A stretch of DNA of 64,000 nucleotides from Hyphococcus sp. (GCA_021776415.1 JAJFFY010000008.1:1-64000); one strand, 5' to 3'; positions 47,626-57,332 are shown, counted from the stretch's first letter. The notes: a model not told the origin generated them from the sequence alone. Made by a program: numbers and translations.

Positions 47626-48218
47626 TAAAAGCCCCTGAACGTGTCTACGCCATGCCATTCAGGATCGAAATCCGGCCAGCTATTGTCCTTGTCCGAGATT
47701 TCCAGCGGCTCTATTGGCCATTCAATGTTGAATTCGGGGTCGTTGAAGCGGATACCGCGTTCGAACTCGGGCGCATACGGATTAGACACCAGGTATAAGG
47801 CTTCGGTATTTTCCTCGAGCGTAATGAAGCCGTGGGCAAATCCCTTGGGGCAATACATCATCAGGCGGTTTTCAGCGCTTAGGGTTTCGCCGAACCACTT
47901 GCCGAAGGTTGGCGAATCTGGCCTGAGATCGAGGATGACGTCGAATAAGGCGCCGCTGATACAGCGCACCACTTTGACTTCTGCGGATGGCGCCAACTGG
48001 TAGTGCATGCCGCGTAGCGTGCCCTTTTTGCCGGTGAGCGAGTTGTTGATCTGCACAAACGAACTCGCGAGGCCCTCCGCTGCGAATTCCTCGGTACAAA
48101 AAAAGCGCGCAAAGAACCCGCGATCATCGCCGCGTTTTTCAAGTTCGATTGTGTAGGCGCCCTTCAGTGGCGATTCAATAAATTTCACTTTGAGGTTCCT
48201 GATCTGATCATCATTCAC
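47625..48218 (-). CDS. rfbC: dTDP-4-dehydrorhamnose 3,5-epimerase family protein
   Basis: 197 residues. The cupin signatures are GFFARFFCTEEF, QINNSLTGKKGTLRGMHYQ (catalytic His), and PKGFAHGFITLEENTEALYL with the second key Tyr. The substrate in this cluster may be a CDP-4-keto sugar instead of dTDP. It is translationally coupled to the downstream SDR. Confidence 0.9.
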   Translation of the reverse strand: MNDDQIRNLKVKFIESPLKGAYTIELEKRGDDRGFFARFFCTEEFAAEGLASSFVQINNSLTGKKGTLRGMHYQLAPSAEVKVVRCISGALFDVILDLRPDSPTFGKWFGETLSAENRLMMYCPKGFAHGFITLEENTEALYLVSNPYAPEFERGIRFNDPEFNIEWPIEPLEISDKDNSWPDFDPEWHGVDTFRGF

Positions 48219-48251
48219 GCGTTTGTGGATATGGTATTAAGCAGGATTTAT

Positions 48252-49289
48252 TTATATCCACTTTAAATCGGTCGAAAGCGTACCATCCCGGATGTGTGAC
48301 TCGAGCATTTTGAGCCGCATCCAGTTCGATTCGCGGAAATTGCCGTCTGCGAAGTTCATGCCCTGCAATCCCGCTTTCAATTCGAGCACGGTCTGGTCAA
48401 TATCCACCTGGGGTTGATGCTCTGGCGCCAACTTTTCGTATAGCGCAAAGTTGACCCGATAGGAGCGTTTGTCGGGCGGCGCTTCGGTGTTGATCGAGAC
48501 TTCGGTGCCCGGGACCAGTTCCGCCACCTTCTGCGCCAGGTCCTTGATTTGATAATTCCAGCGATCGCTACCGGCATTGACCGCGGTAAAATTATCGCCC
48601 TCCTTCCGGCCCAGCCCCCAGGTCAGCGCACGCGACATGTCTTTGACATGGATCAACGGCCGCCATGGCGAGCCATCGCTTAACACGGTGATCTTGCCGG
48701 TAGTCATCGCGCAGGCGACAAAATCGTTCAGCACAAGGTCTAATCTCAGTCGTGGCGACATACCGCAGGCGGTCGCAAACCGCAGTGCGGTGACTTTAAA
48801 TTTATCCGTCGCCAGTTGCTCAAGCTCCTGCTCCATTGCGACCTTTGAGCGCGCATAGGCGGTCAATGGGTTTAGCTTATCTTGTTCTGTTTTGGCATCG
48901 CCGTCGGCTTCCCCGTACATGCTGCAGCTCGATGCAAATACAAATGACTTTACGCCCCGCTCTTTTGCTGCGCGTGCGATCGCTTTGCTGGCTTGCTCGT
49001 TGATCGCATTGGTCACGGCTTCATATTGATTGCCCATCGGGTCATTGGAGATCGCGCCGAGATGTACTAGTGCATCGATATCATCGAGTACTTCCATCGG
49101 GAATTCGCGCATGTCGCCGAATATCTGCACGTCGATTTCGCGTTCCGGCAGCGAAGCGGCATTGGTCAGACAATGGGCGAAGTAGCCATTGTCAAATCCC
49201 CAAATTTCGGCGTCGGGATAGTTAGTGCGGATCTCACGGTAAAGCACCGGGCCGATGTAACCCATGTTTCCAGTAATCAGTATTTTCAT
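48252..49289 (-). CDS. NAD-dependent epimerase/dehydratase (extended SDR)
   Basis: 345 residues. The Rossmann loop is ITGNMGYIGPV; the Ser of the catalytic triad is in FASSCSMYGE and Tyr/Lys in TAYARSK. It resembles 4-epimerase-like SDRs next to rfbF in O-antigen clusters, but not CDP-glucose 4,6-dehydratase (whose VTGHTGFKG start is absent). Spacing of 33 bp to rfbC and 66 bp from rfbF supports an operon. Confidence 0.83.
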   Translation of the reverse strand: MKILITGNMGYIGPVLYREIRTNYPDAEIWGFDNGYFAHCLTNAASLPEREIDVQIFGDMREFPMEVLDDIDALVHLGAISNDPMGNQYEAVTNAINEQASKAIARAAKERGVKSFVFASSCSMYGEADGDAKTEQDKLNPLTAYARSKVAMEQELEQLATDKFKVTALRFATACGMSPRLRLDLVLNDFVACAMTTGKITVLSDGSPWRPLIHVKDMSRALTWGLGRKEGDNFTAVNAGSDRWNYQIKDLAQKVAELVPGTEVSINTEAPPDKRSYRVNFALYEKLAPEHQPQVDIDQTVLELKAGLQGMNFADGNFRESNWMRLKMLESHIRDGTLSTDLKWI

Positions 49290-49355
49290 GAATGCTCCAC
49301 CATTAAGGGATCGTTCGCGGCCTGCGCCTTGACCAGAAAAACACTTATCGCGGCG

Positions 49356-50132
49356 TCAGTCCCGCCACAGTTTCCACGGGGCTTTTTTGGATTTCCACAG
49401 CGATTCCAAATAACGCTTGTCACGCAAAGTATCCATCGGATGCCAGAAACCATCGTGTAGATAAACCGACAATTCGCCGTCCTTGGCCAGGTTTTCCATC
49501 GGTTCTTTTTCCCAGACGGTGGCGTCACCGTCTATGTAGTTGACGACCTTGGGCGAGAGCACAAAAAAACCGCCATTGATCCAGCCGCCGTCACCTTGGG
49601 GTTTTTCTTTAAAGCCGGTGACCTTGCCGCCCTCGAAATCGATGGCGCCGAATCGACCCGGCGGCTGCACGCCGGTCACGGTCGCCAGCCGTTTTTCCTG
49701 TTTATGAAACTTGATCAGCGCGTTGATATCGATATCCGAAACCCCGTCGCCATAAGTCAGGCAAAAACTATCGTCATCCTTGACATAGTCGATGATGCGT
49801 TTGATGCGCCCGCCAATCATGGTCTCTTCGCCGGTATCCACCAGCGTGACCTTCCAGGGTTCCGTTTTCTTGTGGTGAACTTCCATACTGTTGTTTGCGA
49901 GGTCAAAGGTAACATCTGACGAATGCAGGAAGTAATTGGCAAAATACTCCTTGATTACGTAGCCCTTGTAACCCAGGCACAGGACGAACTCGTTGATGCC
50001 ATGGTTGGCGTATATTTTGAATATGTGCCAGAGAATTGGCTTGCCGCCAATTTCAACCATGGGTTTGGGTTTTACATTGGTCTCTTCGGCCAATCGAGTG
50101 CCCAATCCACCCGCAAGAATGACTGCTTTCAT
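49356..50132 (-). CDS. rfbF: Glucose-1-phosphate cytidylyltransferase
   Basis: 258 residues, full length for RfbF. The nucleotide loop is [20 protein letters not shown], with [16 protein letters not shown] and [12 protein letters not shown] (metal Asp) and [11 protein letters not shown]. It makes CDP-glucose from CTP and glucose 1-phosphate, the entry to CDP-3,6-dideoxy and branched sugars. Codon use and composition differ visibly from region A, and the repeat copy 2 lies 150 bp upstream, so the cluster may have been acquired. Confidence 0.93.
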   Translation of the reverse strand: MKAVILAGGLGTRLAEETNVKPKPMVEIGGKPILWHIFKIYANHGINEFVLCLGYKGYVIKEYFANYFLHSSDVTFDLANNSMEVHHKKTEPWKVTLVDTGEETMIGGRIKRIIDYVKDDDSFCLTYGDGVSDIDINALIKFHKQEKRLATVTGVQPPGRFGAIDFEGGKVTGFKEKPQGDGGWINGGFFVLSPKVVNYIDGDATVWEKEPMENLAKDGELSVYLHDGFWHPMDTLRDKRYLESLWKSKKAPWKLWRD

Positions 50133-50432
50133 AATGAAGTCTTTTTAGGTGAAAACCTGACAAATGACCACTGCCGGAACGGCTTATGTGATTCGAATAG
50201 CTGCCGCTAAATGTCGCAAAAGGGTTAATTTCGCCTGCGCCGGCCAAAAGCTCGAAACCAGTAAATATTTTGGCGCCCAGTGGCAGGTCTTTCTTCACTG
50301 ATACCTAAATTTGCTTCTCTGATCCGCCGAGAATCTTCCCGGTTAGTTTCAGTAAGCACAGCCACTCCCTTTATGCCGATGGCGGAGCATATTTTTTGAC
50401 CGCATGCATTACCGGAAATAGGGAACCTGAAC
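50133..50432. other. rfbF upstream region with repeat copy
   Basis: 300 bp. No gene called. It holds copy 2 of the dispersed repeat. A 81-codon frame spanning 50053-50298 has no family features. Confidence 0.4.
50281..50350 (+). repeat. Dispersed ~70-bp repeat, copy 2
   Basis: Same orientation as 32221-32290. The shared core is CTCTGATCCGCCGA. With copy 1 it brackets 18 kb holding the catabolic operon and the sugar cluster. Confidence 0.6.
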
Positions 50433-50831
50433 TCAATTTTTGTGACGGAGTAAATTGTCCCGCCGCGCTATGGCGGAAAATATAAACATTAGCACCGCCA
50501 AACCTAGAGAGAGATAACATTGCGGCAGGCCATTTTCATCGACCGGGCAGGTATCGCCGACGAATGTATGCAGAAGAGCCCCAATAAAGGCGAGCGCAAA
50601 GATCGGCGCCCAGCCCGTATAGAAGATCACTTTGAATAAATTGTCTGGCAGAAGCGTAGACACAAGCACCAAGGCGTAGCTGACAAAAACCAGGTAACAT
50701 GCGGGAAGGGGCCCCAGCATCGGGCAGGCGGCGCCGCTGTGAAAGTGGCTAATGCTTAAAGAGCCCCCGCCAAAGGCGCCGATAGCGGCGACCGCGAAAA
50801 GCAACACGCGAAATATAATCGAGATATTCAT
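50433..50831 (-). CDS. Small membrane protein, unknown
   Basis: 132 residues from the ATG at 50831, overlapping the upstream membrane gene as ATGA; the longer frame to 50984 would lie within that gene. Four hydrophobic segments are visible: FRVLLFAVAAIGAFGGG, YLVFVSYALVLVSTLL, WAPIFALAFIGALLHTF and YLSLGLAVLMFIFSAIA. The loop DTCPVDENGLPQCY has paired cysteines. I do not recognise the family. Confidence 0.7.
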   Translation of the reverse strand: MNISIIFRVLLFAVAAIGAFGGGSLSISHFHSGAACPMLGPLPACYLVFVSYALVLVSTLLPDNLFKVIFYTGWAPIFALAFIGALLHTFVGDTCPVDENGLPQCYLSLGLAVLMFIFSAIARRDNLLRHKN

Positions 50832-51493
50832 AATCGAGCCGCCACCATGAGTGATAGCGAAAAGACAACCACATGTGCTACGTTCATAGCAATCGGTATG
50901 ACATAAAGACCAATCGGCGGAAATGTGAAATAGAGCGCGAAAATCGCCGCTAAAATCGCAAACGGGCTGAAAATAGCCATCCATCGAGGGTAGTGGGATT
51001 TTCCAGAAACAATTAGAAAAGTCCAGATCACTGAAACCGCCACCATAGCAATCCGTAAAACATTCACAAAAGGCTCGTTACGTTCTGCTAACGCCATTAG
51101 CAATCCGGATATTTCGGCGCCTCCGTTTATTTCATGGACTGTGAGCGCCAAAAAGATCCGCTGGCTGATCCATGCTGTTCCGATGATGAAGGAATAGGCG
51201 CCCAGCAAAAATACAAGGCATGAGAGTTTTGGGCCTGCCGGTTCCAGCATCTTAAATAGATGCCAATATACAGCAACGTAAAGCGGCGCGGCAAGAACCG
51301 CGAGGAAGTGACCTGTTGTCAGCCTGTCAATTGGTACACATCCAAAGAACGCATAGTCTGCCGCTTCATATCCGCCCTGAAGATTGAACTGCAACATAAA
51401 TTCTCCAGCCCCAACGAGAACAGCAGCTAAAAGCCCTGCAAACCCTGTAAGGAGAACGGCATGTTTGTGATTGCGAGCGTGATCGAGGTTCAT
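50828..51493 (-). CDS. Polytopic membrane protein, unknown
   Basis: 221 residues with about six hydrophobic helices, e.g. VLLTGFAGLLAAVLVGAG, FLAVLAAPLYVAVYWHLF and LSCLVFLLGAYSFIIGTAW. It resembles an uncharacterised membrane family seen behind ASPIC/UnbV genes but no function is known. It overlaps both neighbours as ATGA, so the three were one translationally coupled unit. Confidence 0.75.
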   Translation of the reverse strand: MNLDHARNHKHAVLLTGFAGLLAAVLVGAGEFMLQFNLQGGYEAADYAFFGCVPIDRLTTGHFLAVLAAPLYVAVYWHLFKMLEPAGPKLSCLVFLLGAYSFIIGTAWISQRIFLALTVHEINGGAEISGLLMALAERNEPFVNVLRIAMVAVSVIWTFLIVSGKSHYPRWMAIFSPFAILAAIFALYFTFPPIGLYVIPIAMNVAHVVVFSLSLMVAARL

Positions 51494-51926
51494 AGTGTCG
51501 TTTCCGGGTTTGACAGATCGTAGGTTTGGCGGATCGCTGGATTCTCGATTATCCGCTGTTCACCATTTTGGTACGTTACTGAAATATTTGCGATGTCCGT
51601 TGCTTGCCCAAAGCCAAAAATTAGCTCGCGGGTCTGGTCCGAGCCAAGCCCCTGACTTGTCATCAATTGCTTCGTCAGTTTCACACCACTCACCGTTGTA
51701 ACCGTAACGATGGCATTGAGTGAGCGAGCGTTATTGGCAAGCCTCACCTTGATCCAATTCCGGTTGGCGCTTTTGGAAATATGGGCGAGTGCGGGCTGGT
51801 CGAGGTTCGCCCAAAACAGATCGGGTGACCATCGCCATTGAAATCGGAGACAATCGGCGCAATGCTAAAATGTCTATTCTCAACGCCTGCAACTTTTTCG
51901 ACCGGATGGAACTTATTTTCGCTGAC
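51490..51926 (-). pseudogene. FG-GAP/ASPIC-UnbV protein, frameshifted remnant
   Basis: The last 85 codons are the ASPIC/UnbV domain (VKLTKQLMTSQGLGSDQTRE then LIFGFGQATDIANISVTY). Upstream the text continues as an FG-GAP repeat, VSDFNGDGHP, but in another frame: a single-base loss near 51820-51830 breaks it. Farther up the reading is lost within 35 codons. Intact members run over 500 residues and are exported. It heads a coupled unit with the two membrane proteins. Confidence 0.75.
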
Positions 51927-52084
51927 GGTTCAAAGGATCTAAATCTTGCAAGCACATTTCCTTCAATATATCGGAGCGTTTCTCGCGTTGCTTCTGCTGT
52001 CTCCGCTATATCTTTAGGGTAAGCTATCTCGGGGCACGTAGAATGGGTATCGCCTTCGGGAAATACTCCGCTTTCCGATTATGG

Positions 52085-52786
52085 TCAGATATGAATATGC
52101 GCCGGGAATATTGTCGCGAGATGGTCGGCTAATTTTTGATGAGACGCCGCACTTGCAACGCAAATTAAAGATTCATTCCGGTTCACCGGCGAGCTTGAGT
52201 CCATTTCATCAAAGTGTCGGATATTTTCTCCCTGTACTGAGATAATATCTATCTTCAATGCGGAGGGAACTATATCAAAAAGCGGCAGCGTTTGCGCTCC
52301 CCGATAAACATGCTCCGAAACTGAATAGTCACTGTACAGCGAAAGCAAGACGTGAAATTTTTTCTGCTCAAGATCAGTTATATTTTGTAAAACCCGGCTT
52401 ATTAAACCGCACAGGAGCGTATCGAGGGTTTTACTGGCGGTTATTATTGCAATGAAAATAACTGCCGCGGCGATGGCGGCAGCTTGTGTCAGCATGGCGC
52501 TGAAATCACCAGTTTTACTGGCAAACGCGACGATGAATGTGGATGCGACCGAGACCAGTCCGAGGTTGCCGAATATCATTAGCCCAACGATGACGCGCCG
52601 GCGGATCGGGTAATTTACGATTGCTTCTGATTCTGTTGTGGTGAAGCCAGCACCGGTCAGCGCAGATATCGATTGAAAACGCGCAACATGATCAGGCAAG
52701 CCCGTCAATCTTAGGGCGACAGAGGCGATGCGGACAATGACCATCGACACAGCAAGCAAGATGAGAAGTGTGAGCGCAGCGCCCAT
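52085..52786 (-). CDS. Membrane protein with TrkA-C (RCK-C)-like domain
   Basis: 233 residues. Helices about 3-25, 55-85 and 100-125 include the family text RFQSISALTGAGFTTTESEA, followed by a cytosolic region (about 150-230) resembling TrkA-C: DIISVQGENIRHFDEMDSSSPVNRNESLICVASA. TrkA-C domains bind ions or nucleotides to gate transport. Last gene of the Rieske operon, 22 bp after the previous one; with the antiporter it suggests cation homeostasis. Confidence 0.75.
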   Translation of the reverse strand: MGAALTLLILLAVSMVIVRIASVALRLTGLPDHVARFQSISALTGAGFTTTESEAIVNYPIRRRVIVGLMIFGNLGLVSVASTFIVAFASKTGDFSAMLTQAAAIAAAVIFIAIITASKTLDTLLCGLISRVLQNITDLEQKKFHVLLSLYSDYSVSEHVYRGAQTLPLFDIVPSALKIDIISVQGENIRHFDEMDSSSPVNRNESLICVASAASHQKLADHLATIFPAHIHI

Positions 52787-52807
52787 GAATGTTTCCCTAT
52801 TTTATTC

Positions 52808-53647
52808 TTACAACCCTTGCGCTTTGCGCGCCACGTTAAAGGCGTTTGTGACAAACTCAGATATTGCTTTTGAAATGTTGTCGCAGGTCGACAATTCGGA
52901 CGCTGTTGCGATCAACCCGACATAGCCCTCAACATGCCAATGACCGGGGACGACAGCATCGGGCAAAGTGTCTATATTCAGATGCGGCCACGGATTAATA
53001 TACAAATACGGTTCAGTATATCCCTCGTCGCCAGGCGATAAACCGATGCCGATACCACGAGCCGTTTCCGGATCTCCGGTTTCGAATGAGACGTAAGTCG
53101 CGATATCGAAATGGTGCGGCCAGCATCGAGCCGGGCTTGGCCCTGGGCTGATATTTTTATTTGCATCCACAAAGCGCGTCAGCGTATTTGCGGCGGCATC
53201 AAACCATGCCGCCAGGGCCGCCAGTCGGTTATTATTTTCTGTGTTTTGGTATTGATCGATTGTCGCGACATCTCCAGGCAACGCGTAAGGCAAAGAAATA
53301 TCTGCGGCAGTTTTAAGACCCGCTTCCGTCAGGCGTTCGTCAAGCCATGATCTAACCTCTGCGTCCGTCTTATTGTCGAGCGTTAATGTCGCGGTCATCT
53401 GGGCGCCGTTTAACAAAAACAGTGTGAGTGGAGAAAGCGACAAGCCGATAAATTTGCCTTCTATAGGTTGCGTTAAAAATGCTTGTTGGCCGCTGTCCCA
53501 TCCAAGATTGGAATGGCTATCATCGGGTTGTGGGTCGAGGTTGGCGCGCGCGCCCCTGGTTAAGTGTTGGGCGGCGAGATGGGCGATCGCGCGGGCCGGG
53601 GCTAATTCGGCTGGCGCGATTGAGCGTAACAAATTTTCAGGTGTCAT
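52808..53647 (-). CDS. Conserved hypothetical protein (WPHHFD motif)
   Basis: 279 residues from the ATG at 53647 (MTPENLLRSIAPAELAPARA). There is no signal peptide. The last part has the striking conserved-looking string RCWPHHFDIATYVSFE, then GIGIGLSPGDEGYTEPYLYI and VPGHWHVEGYVGL. Clustered His, Asp and Glu suggest a metal or nucleotide site. I know this only as an uncharacterised alphaproteobacterial family. Embedded in the Rieske operon (39 bp after the TPP gene). Confidence 0.75.
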   Translation of the reverse strand: MTPENLLRSIAPAELAPARAIAHLAAQHLTRGARANLDPQPDDSHSNLGWDSGQQAFLTQPIEGKFIGLSLSPLTLFLLNGAQMTATLTLDNKTDAEVRSWLDERLTEAGLKTAADISLPYALPGDVATIDQYQNTENNNRLAALAAWFDAAANTLTRFVDANKNISPGPSPARCWPHHFDIATYVSFETGDPETARGIGIGLSPGDEGYTEPYLYINPWPHLNIDTLPDAVVPGHWHVEGYVGLIATASELSTCDNISKAISEFVTNAFNVARKAQGL

Positions 53648-53686
53648 AATTTTTTCCAAAGTGGGTGCGATGGGGGATGGCAATAT

Positions 53687-55666
53687 TTAAATCAAATCCG
53701 CATCCGTCATGATTTCTACCAGGGCCGGTTTGTCTTGCGCTAGTGCTTCGGCGATAGTTTCTTCCAGCTTATCGCTTTGCAGTACTTTCTGTCCGTAGCC
53801 GCCGCAAAGCCTGGCAAACGCTGAGAATGACGGATTGTGCAAGCTTGTCTCCCAGACCGGCCATTCACCGGCCTTTTGTTCCTTGGTGATTTTTCCAAGC
53901 TCGCCATTGTGCAGCAATATATGGGTTACGTTCATGCCGTATTTTACGGCCGTGGTGAAATCCATCGGGTATTGTCCGAAACCGCCATCGCCGGAAATCG
54001 AGATGACTTTTCGGCCTTTGAATTCCTCAAAGTCTTGCGTCGCCGCCCACGCGCCCATGCTGGCGGCAAACCCGAACCCGATTGAGCCCAGATAGCCGGA
54101 CATCAGTACGCGCTGGGTGCCCTTGGTTTCGAAATAGCGACCGAAACTATATGTGTTGTTGCCGACATCTACCGCTATAATTGCGTCTGCCGGCGCCAAT
54201 TTGCTTAAAACGGCAAAGATCGCTGCGCTATGGACGCCGTTGTCTGCTTCTTCTTTCAAGCGATTGTCTTTTTCATTGCGCCACATTCGCCAGCGGTCTG
54301 CAAGATCGGCTAATTGATCAGCCGCATCTTTCGCTTTGGTGATTTGGCTCGACATGACATCACAAAATGCGCCGATTTCAGCCCATATGGGTAATTCGAC
54401 TGCGTGAAATTTACCCAACTGACTACGGTCATAATCAACCTGAATAATCGGCTTTGACGGCTCTATTCCGGTGTGATTGGAAAACGATGATCCAAACGCA
54501 ATGAGCAAGTCTGCTTCATTCATAAACCAGCTTGCGATGGGTGTTCCAGATCTGCCGAGGGTGCCGCCGGCGTTAGGGTGGTCGTCGGGGATCAAACCTT
54601 TGGCTTTGAATGTTGTTAAGACGGGCGCGCCAAGTTTTTCGGCAAGCGCAATAATCTGTTCACGGGCGCGTTGCGCGCCATGACCGACAATTATGACGGG
54701 GCGTTTGGCCTTGTTGATTAGCGCGGCGCAATCTTTTTGGTCTTCTGCCGATGGGGAAATATCAGTGCGACCCATGCGGCCCTCCGGTTTGCCCGCGGGC
54801 GCCTCGCTTGGGATGGTTTGCACATCGTCCGGGAAAATCAGATGCGCGACGTCTTGATGGTCGAGGGCGTTTTTGCAGGCGAGCGACATCAGCTCTCCGT
54901 GTTTGGAGGAGCTCAAAACCGTTTGAGAAAAATGGGAGACCGCGCTGAACGCCGATGACAGGTCAATATCCTGAAAAGCGCCGGGACCAAAGACTTGGGT
55001 CTGGACTTGTCCCGTCAGCGCCAACACCGGTGAACGGTCAACTTTTGCATCCCAAAGGCCGGTCAGCAGATTGGTCGCGCCAGGGCCGGCGATGGTGAGA
55101 CAGGCGGCGGGTTTTCCGGTGAGCTTTCCGTAAGCGGATGCTGCGAACGCGCCGGCGCCTTCATGGCGGATACCAATATAATGCATCTCGCCATCATTCA
55201 CGCGCAAACGAATGGCGTCGGCAAGACCAAGGTTCGAATGTCCGACCATGCCGAAGACGCGTTTCACCCCCCAGTTGACCATGGTCTCCGCCATTGCGTC
55301 GGTCGCGGTTCGTTGATGCGGGGGCTCGGGCTCAAGACCGATGAAGACTTCGCCATCGCGAACCTCGACCGGAAACAGCTTTTGCCCGCTGTCGTCATGC
55401 CCGCCCGGCGGTTTGCCCGTAAGCGGATCAAAGTCCCAACCATGCCACGGGCAACGGATCCAGCACTGGCCGTCAATGCCTTTCTCAATGGAGCCCTCGC
55501 CCAGCGGACCATTTTGGTGCGGGCAGTGGTTGTCCATAGCGGCGAACTGGCCATCGAAATGTGAAAGACAAATCGAAACAGTGCGCGCGGTTACGGTTTT
55601 GACGCGCCCCTCGGGGAAGCTCTTGGTTTTACCAACACTGATCCAATCCAGCTTGTCATCGCTCAT
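53687..55666 (-). CDS. Rieske [2Fe-2S]-TPP-dependent enzyme fusion (acetolactate-synthase-like)
   Basis: 659 residues from the ATG at 55666, with AGAGGA seven bases before it. Residues about 8-115 form a Rieske ferredoxin: cluster ligands Cys48-x-His50 in NHCPHQNGPLGEG and Cys72-x-x-His75 in RCPWHGW. Then comes a complete AHAS/POX-type TPP enzyme: the cofactor-activating Glu in GIRHEGAGAFAASAYG, GPGATN, and the GDG...N Mg-TPP motif (SGDGGFGQYPMD ... LLHNGELG). The fusion implies electron transfer to or from the TPP-bound intermediate. The next gene upstream is another Rieske fusion. Confidence 0.88.
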   Translation of the reverse strand: MSDDKLDWISVGKTKSFPEGRVKTVTARTVSICLSHFDGQFAAMDNHCPHQNGPLGEGSIEKGIDGQCWIRCPWHGWDFDPLTGKPPGGHDDSGQKLFPVEVRDGEVFIGLEPEPPHQRTATDAMAETMVNWGVKRVFGMVGHSNLGLADAIRLRVNDGEMHYIGIRHEGAGAFAASAYGKLTGKPAACLTIAGPGATNLLTGLWDAKVDRSPVLALTGQVQTQVFGPGAFQDIDLSSAFSAVSHFSQTVLSSSKHGELMSLACKNALDHQDVAHLIFPDDVQTIPSEAPAGKPEGRMGRTDISPSAEDQKDCAALINKAKRPVIIVGHGAQRAREQIIALAEKLGAPVLTTFKAKGLIPDDHPNAGGTLGRSGTPIASWFMNEADLLIAFGSSFSNHTGIEPSKPIIQVDYDRSQLGKFHAVELPIWAEIGAFCDVMSSQITKAKDAADQLADLADRWRMWRNEKDNRLKEEADNGVHSAAIFAVLSKLAPADAIIAVDVGNNTYSFGRYFETKGTQRVLMSGYLGSIGFGFAASMGAWAATQDFEEFKGRKVISISGDGGFGQYPMDFTTAVKYGMNVTHILLHNGELGKITKEQKAGEWPVWETSLHNPSFSAFARLCGGYGQKVLQSDKLEETIAEALAQDKPALVEIMTDADLI

Positions 55667-55715
55667 GATTTGTCCTCTCAATCAGAAATATTTTTGTAGA
55701 AATATACTGCGAAAA

Positions 55716-57332
55716 TTACTGAGACGCCCCGCCAAAGGCGACGCCGGATAATTCCGCCATCTCTTTCTTCCAGGTTGTCAGATCATCAATCGTAAAACCG
55801 GATAAATGATCATGGCCGCAAGCTCTTGCCATTACCTGCATTAGCTCAACGCTCGCCTCAAAGAAGTTTTTAAGCTGAATAGCCGACTTGTCGACAATAA
55901 GGCGGTTGACGAGATGTGGTTTTTGCGTGGCTATACCGACCGGGCAATTATTGGTGTGGCAGGCACGCATGGCGATACAGCCAATTGCTTGCATGGCGAC
56001 ATTTGAAACCGCAATTGCGTCGGCGCCAAGCGCCAGGGCCTTTACAAAATCGATCGGCTTGCGAAGGCCGCCAGTGATGACGAGCGTTACGTCCTGGCGG
56101 TTGGCGCTGTCCAGATGGCGACGTGCGCGGGCGAGGGCGGGGATTGTTGGTACAGAAATGTTGTCACGGAAAATAACAGGCGCTGCGCCGGTGCCGCCGC
56201 CGCGCCCGTCAAGAATGATGTAATCAACGCCGATCTCCAGCGCGGCGTCGATATCGCGCTCGATATGTTGGGCGGATAATTTGTAGCCAATAGGGATGCC
56301 GCCGGTTCGGTCGCGAACTTGATCGGCAAAGTCTTTAATCTGGCTGATTTCAGTCCAGTCAGGAAAGCGTGGCGGCGAGATCGCGGCCTCACCTTCATTC
56401 AGCCCTCTGACTTCTGCGATCTTGCCCTTTACCTTATTGCCGGGAAGGTGACCGCCTGTGCCGGTTTTGGCGCCTTGACCGCCCTTGAAGTGAAACGCCT
56501 GAACATGCTCCAGCTTATCCCAGCCAAAACCAAACCGGGCGGAGGCGAGCTCATAAAAATACCTTGAATTCTCAGTATGCTCTTCGGGCAGCATGCCGCC
56601 TTCGCCGGAACAAATACCGGTGCCCACTAATTCCGCACCGCGCGAGAGTGCGACTTTCGCCGTTTCCGACAGGGCGCCGAAGCTCATGTCTGAAACGAAC
56701 AACGGAATTTTGAGCGTGAGTGGTTTTTGCGCATTCGGCCCGATCACGACCTCAGTGCCGACATGATCATCGTCAAGTTTTGGCGCCTTGGCCAATTGTG
56801 CGGTCACCAGTTGAATGTCATCCCAATCGGGGAGTTGACTGCGCGGCACGCCCATCGACGTCATGGCGCCGTGATGCCCGGTCTTGGACAGGCCGTCGCG
56901 CGCATATTGCTGGATCAGGCCGGTATAGGGTTCTTCCGTCGCGCCATGGCTGGGGTCGGCATAAAGGCCAAGATAGGCGCCGCGATCAAATGGTTGTGGG
57001 TTTGCATCATGCCAGGTCGCGATTTCGGCATCATCGACAACAATATTTCCATCTATGATGCGAGAGGAAAATTTGTGGAGCGCTTCTTCATTGTTGTAAC
57101 TCGAAACGCCGGTGTCGAGCCGGTAATCCCAATTGTGCACGCCGCAAATGAGATTGTCGTTATTATCGACAAAACCATCGGCCATGAGCGCGCCGCGATG
57201 GAGGCAGCGGCCATAAAATACGGACACTTCTTTATCAAAGAGGACAATAACAAGATCGACATTTGCGACAATCGCATAAGTGGGTGTTCGGTCTTCAAGG
57301 TCTGTTAATCTTGCGATTGTGATGTCGCTCAT
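55716..57332 (-). CDS. Rieske [2Fe-2S]-FMN glutamate-synthase-like fusion
   Basis: 538 residues. The N-terminal Rieske domain has Cys43-x-His45 (GRCLHRGAL) and Cys63-x-x-His66 (ICGVHNW). From about 150 on comes the GltB2/FMN-binding domain: PLFVSDMSFGALSETAKVAL, HFKGGQGAKTGTGGHLPG, and the 3Fe-4S cysteines around CIAMRACHTNNCPVGIAT. The glutaminase and the NAD(P)H-binding subunit are absent, so electrons probably enter through the Rieske centre. It shares a base with the antiporter stop (TAATG). Confidence 0.88.
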   Translation of the reverse strand: MSDITIARLTDLEDRTPTYAIVANVDLVIVLFDKEVSVFYGRCLHRGALMADGFVDNNDNLICGVHNWDYRLDTGVSSYNNEEALHKFSSRIIDGNIVVDDAEIATWHDANPQPFDRGAYLGLYADPSHGATEEPYTGLIQQYARDGLSKTGHHGAMTSMGVPRSQLPDWDDIQLVTAQLAKAPKLDDDHVGTEVVIGPNAQKPLTLKIPLFVSDMSFGALSETAKVALSRGAELVGTGICSGEGGMLPEEHTENSRYFYELASARFGFGWDKLEHVQAFHFKGGQGAKTGTGGHLPGNKVKGKIAEVRGLNEGEAAISPPRFPDWTEISQIKDFADQVRDRTGGIPIGYKLSAQHIERDIDAALEIGVDYIILDGRGGGTGAAPVIFRDNISVPTIPALARARRHLDSANRQDVTLVITGGLRKPIDFVKALALGADAIAVSNVAMQAIGCIAMRACHTNNCPVGIATQKPHLVNRLIVDKSAIQLKNFFEASVELMQVMARACGHDHLSGFTIDDLTTWKKEMAELSGVAFGGASQ

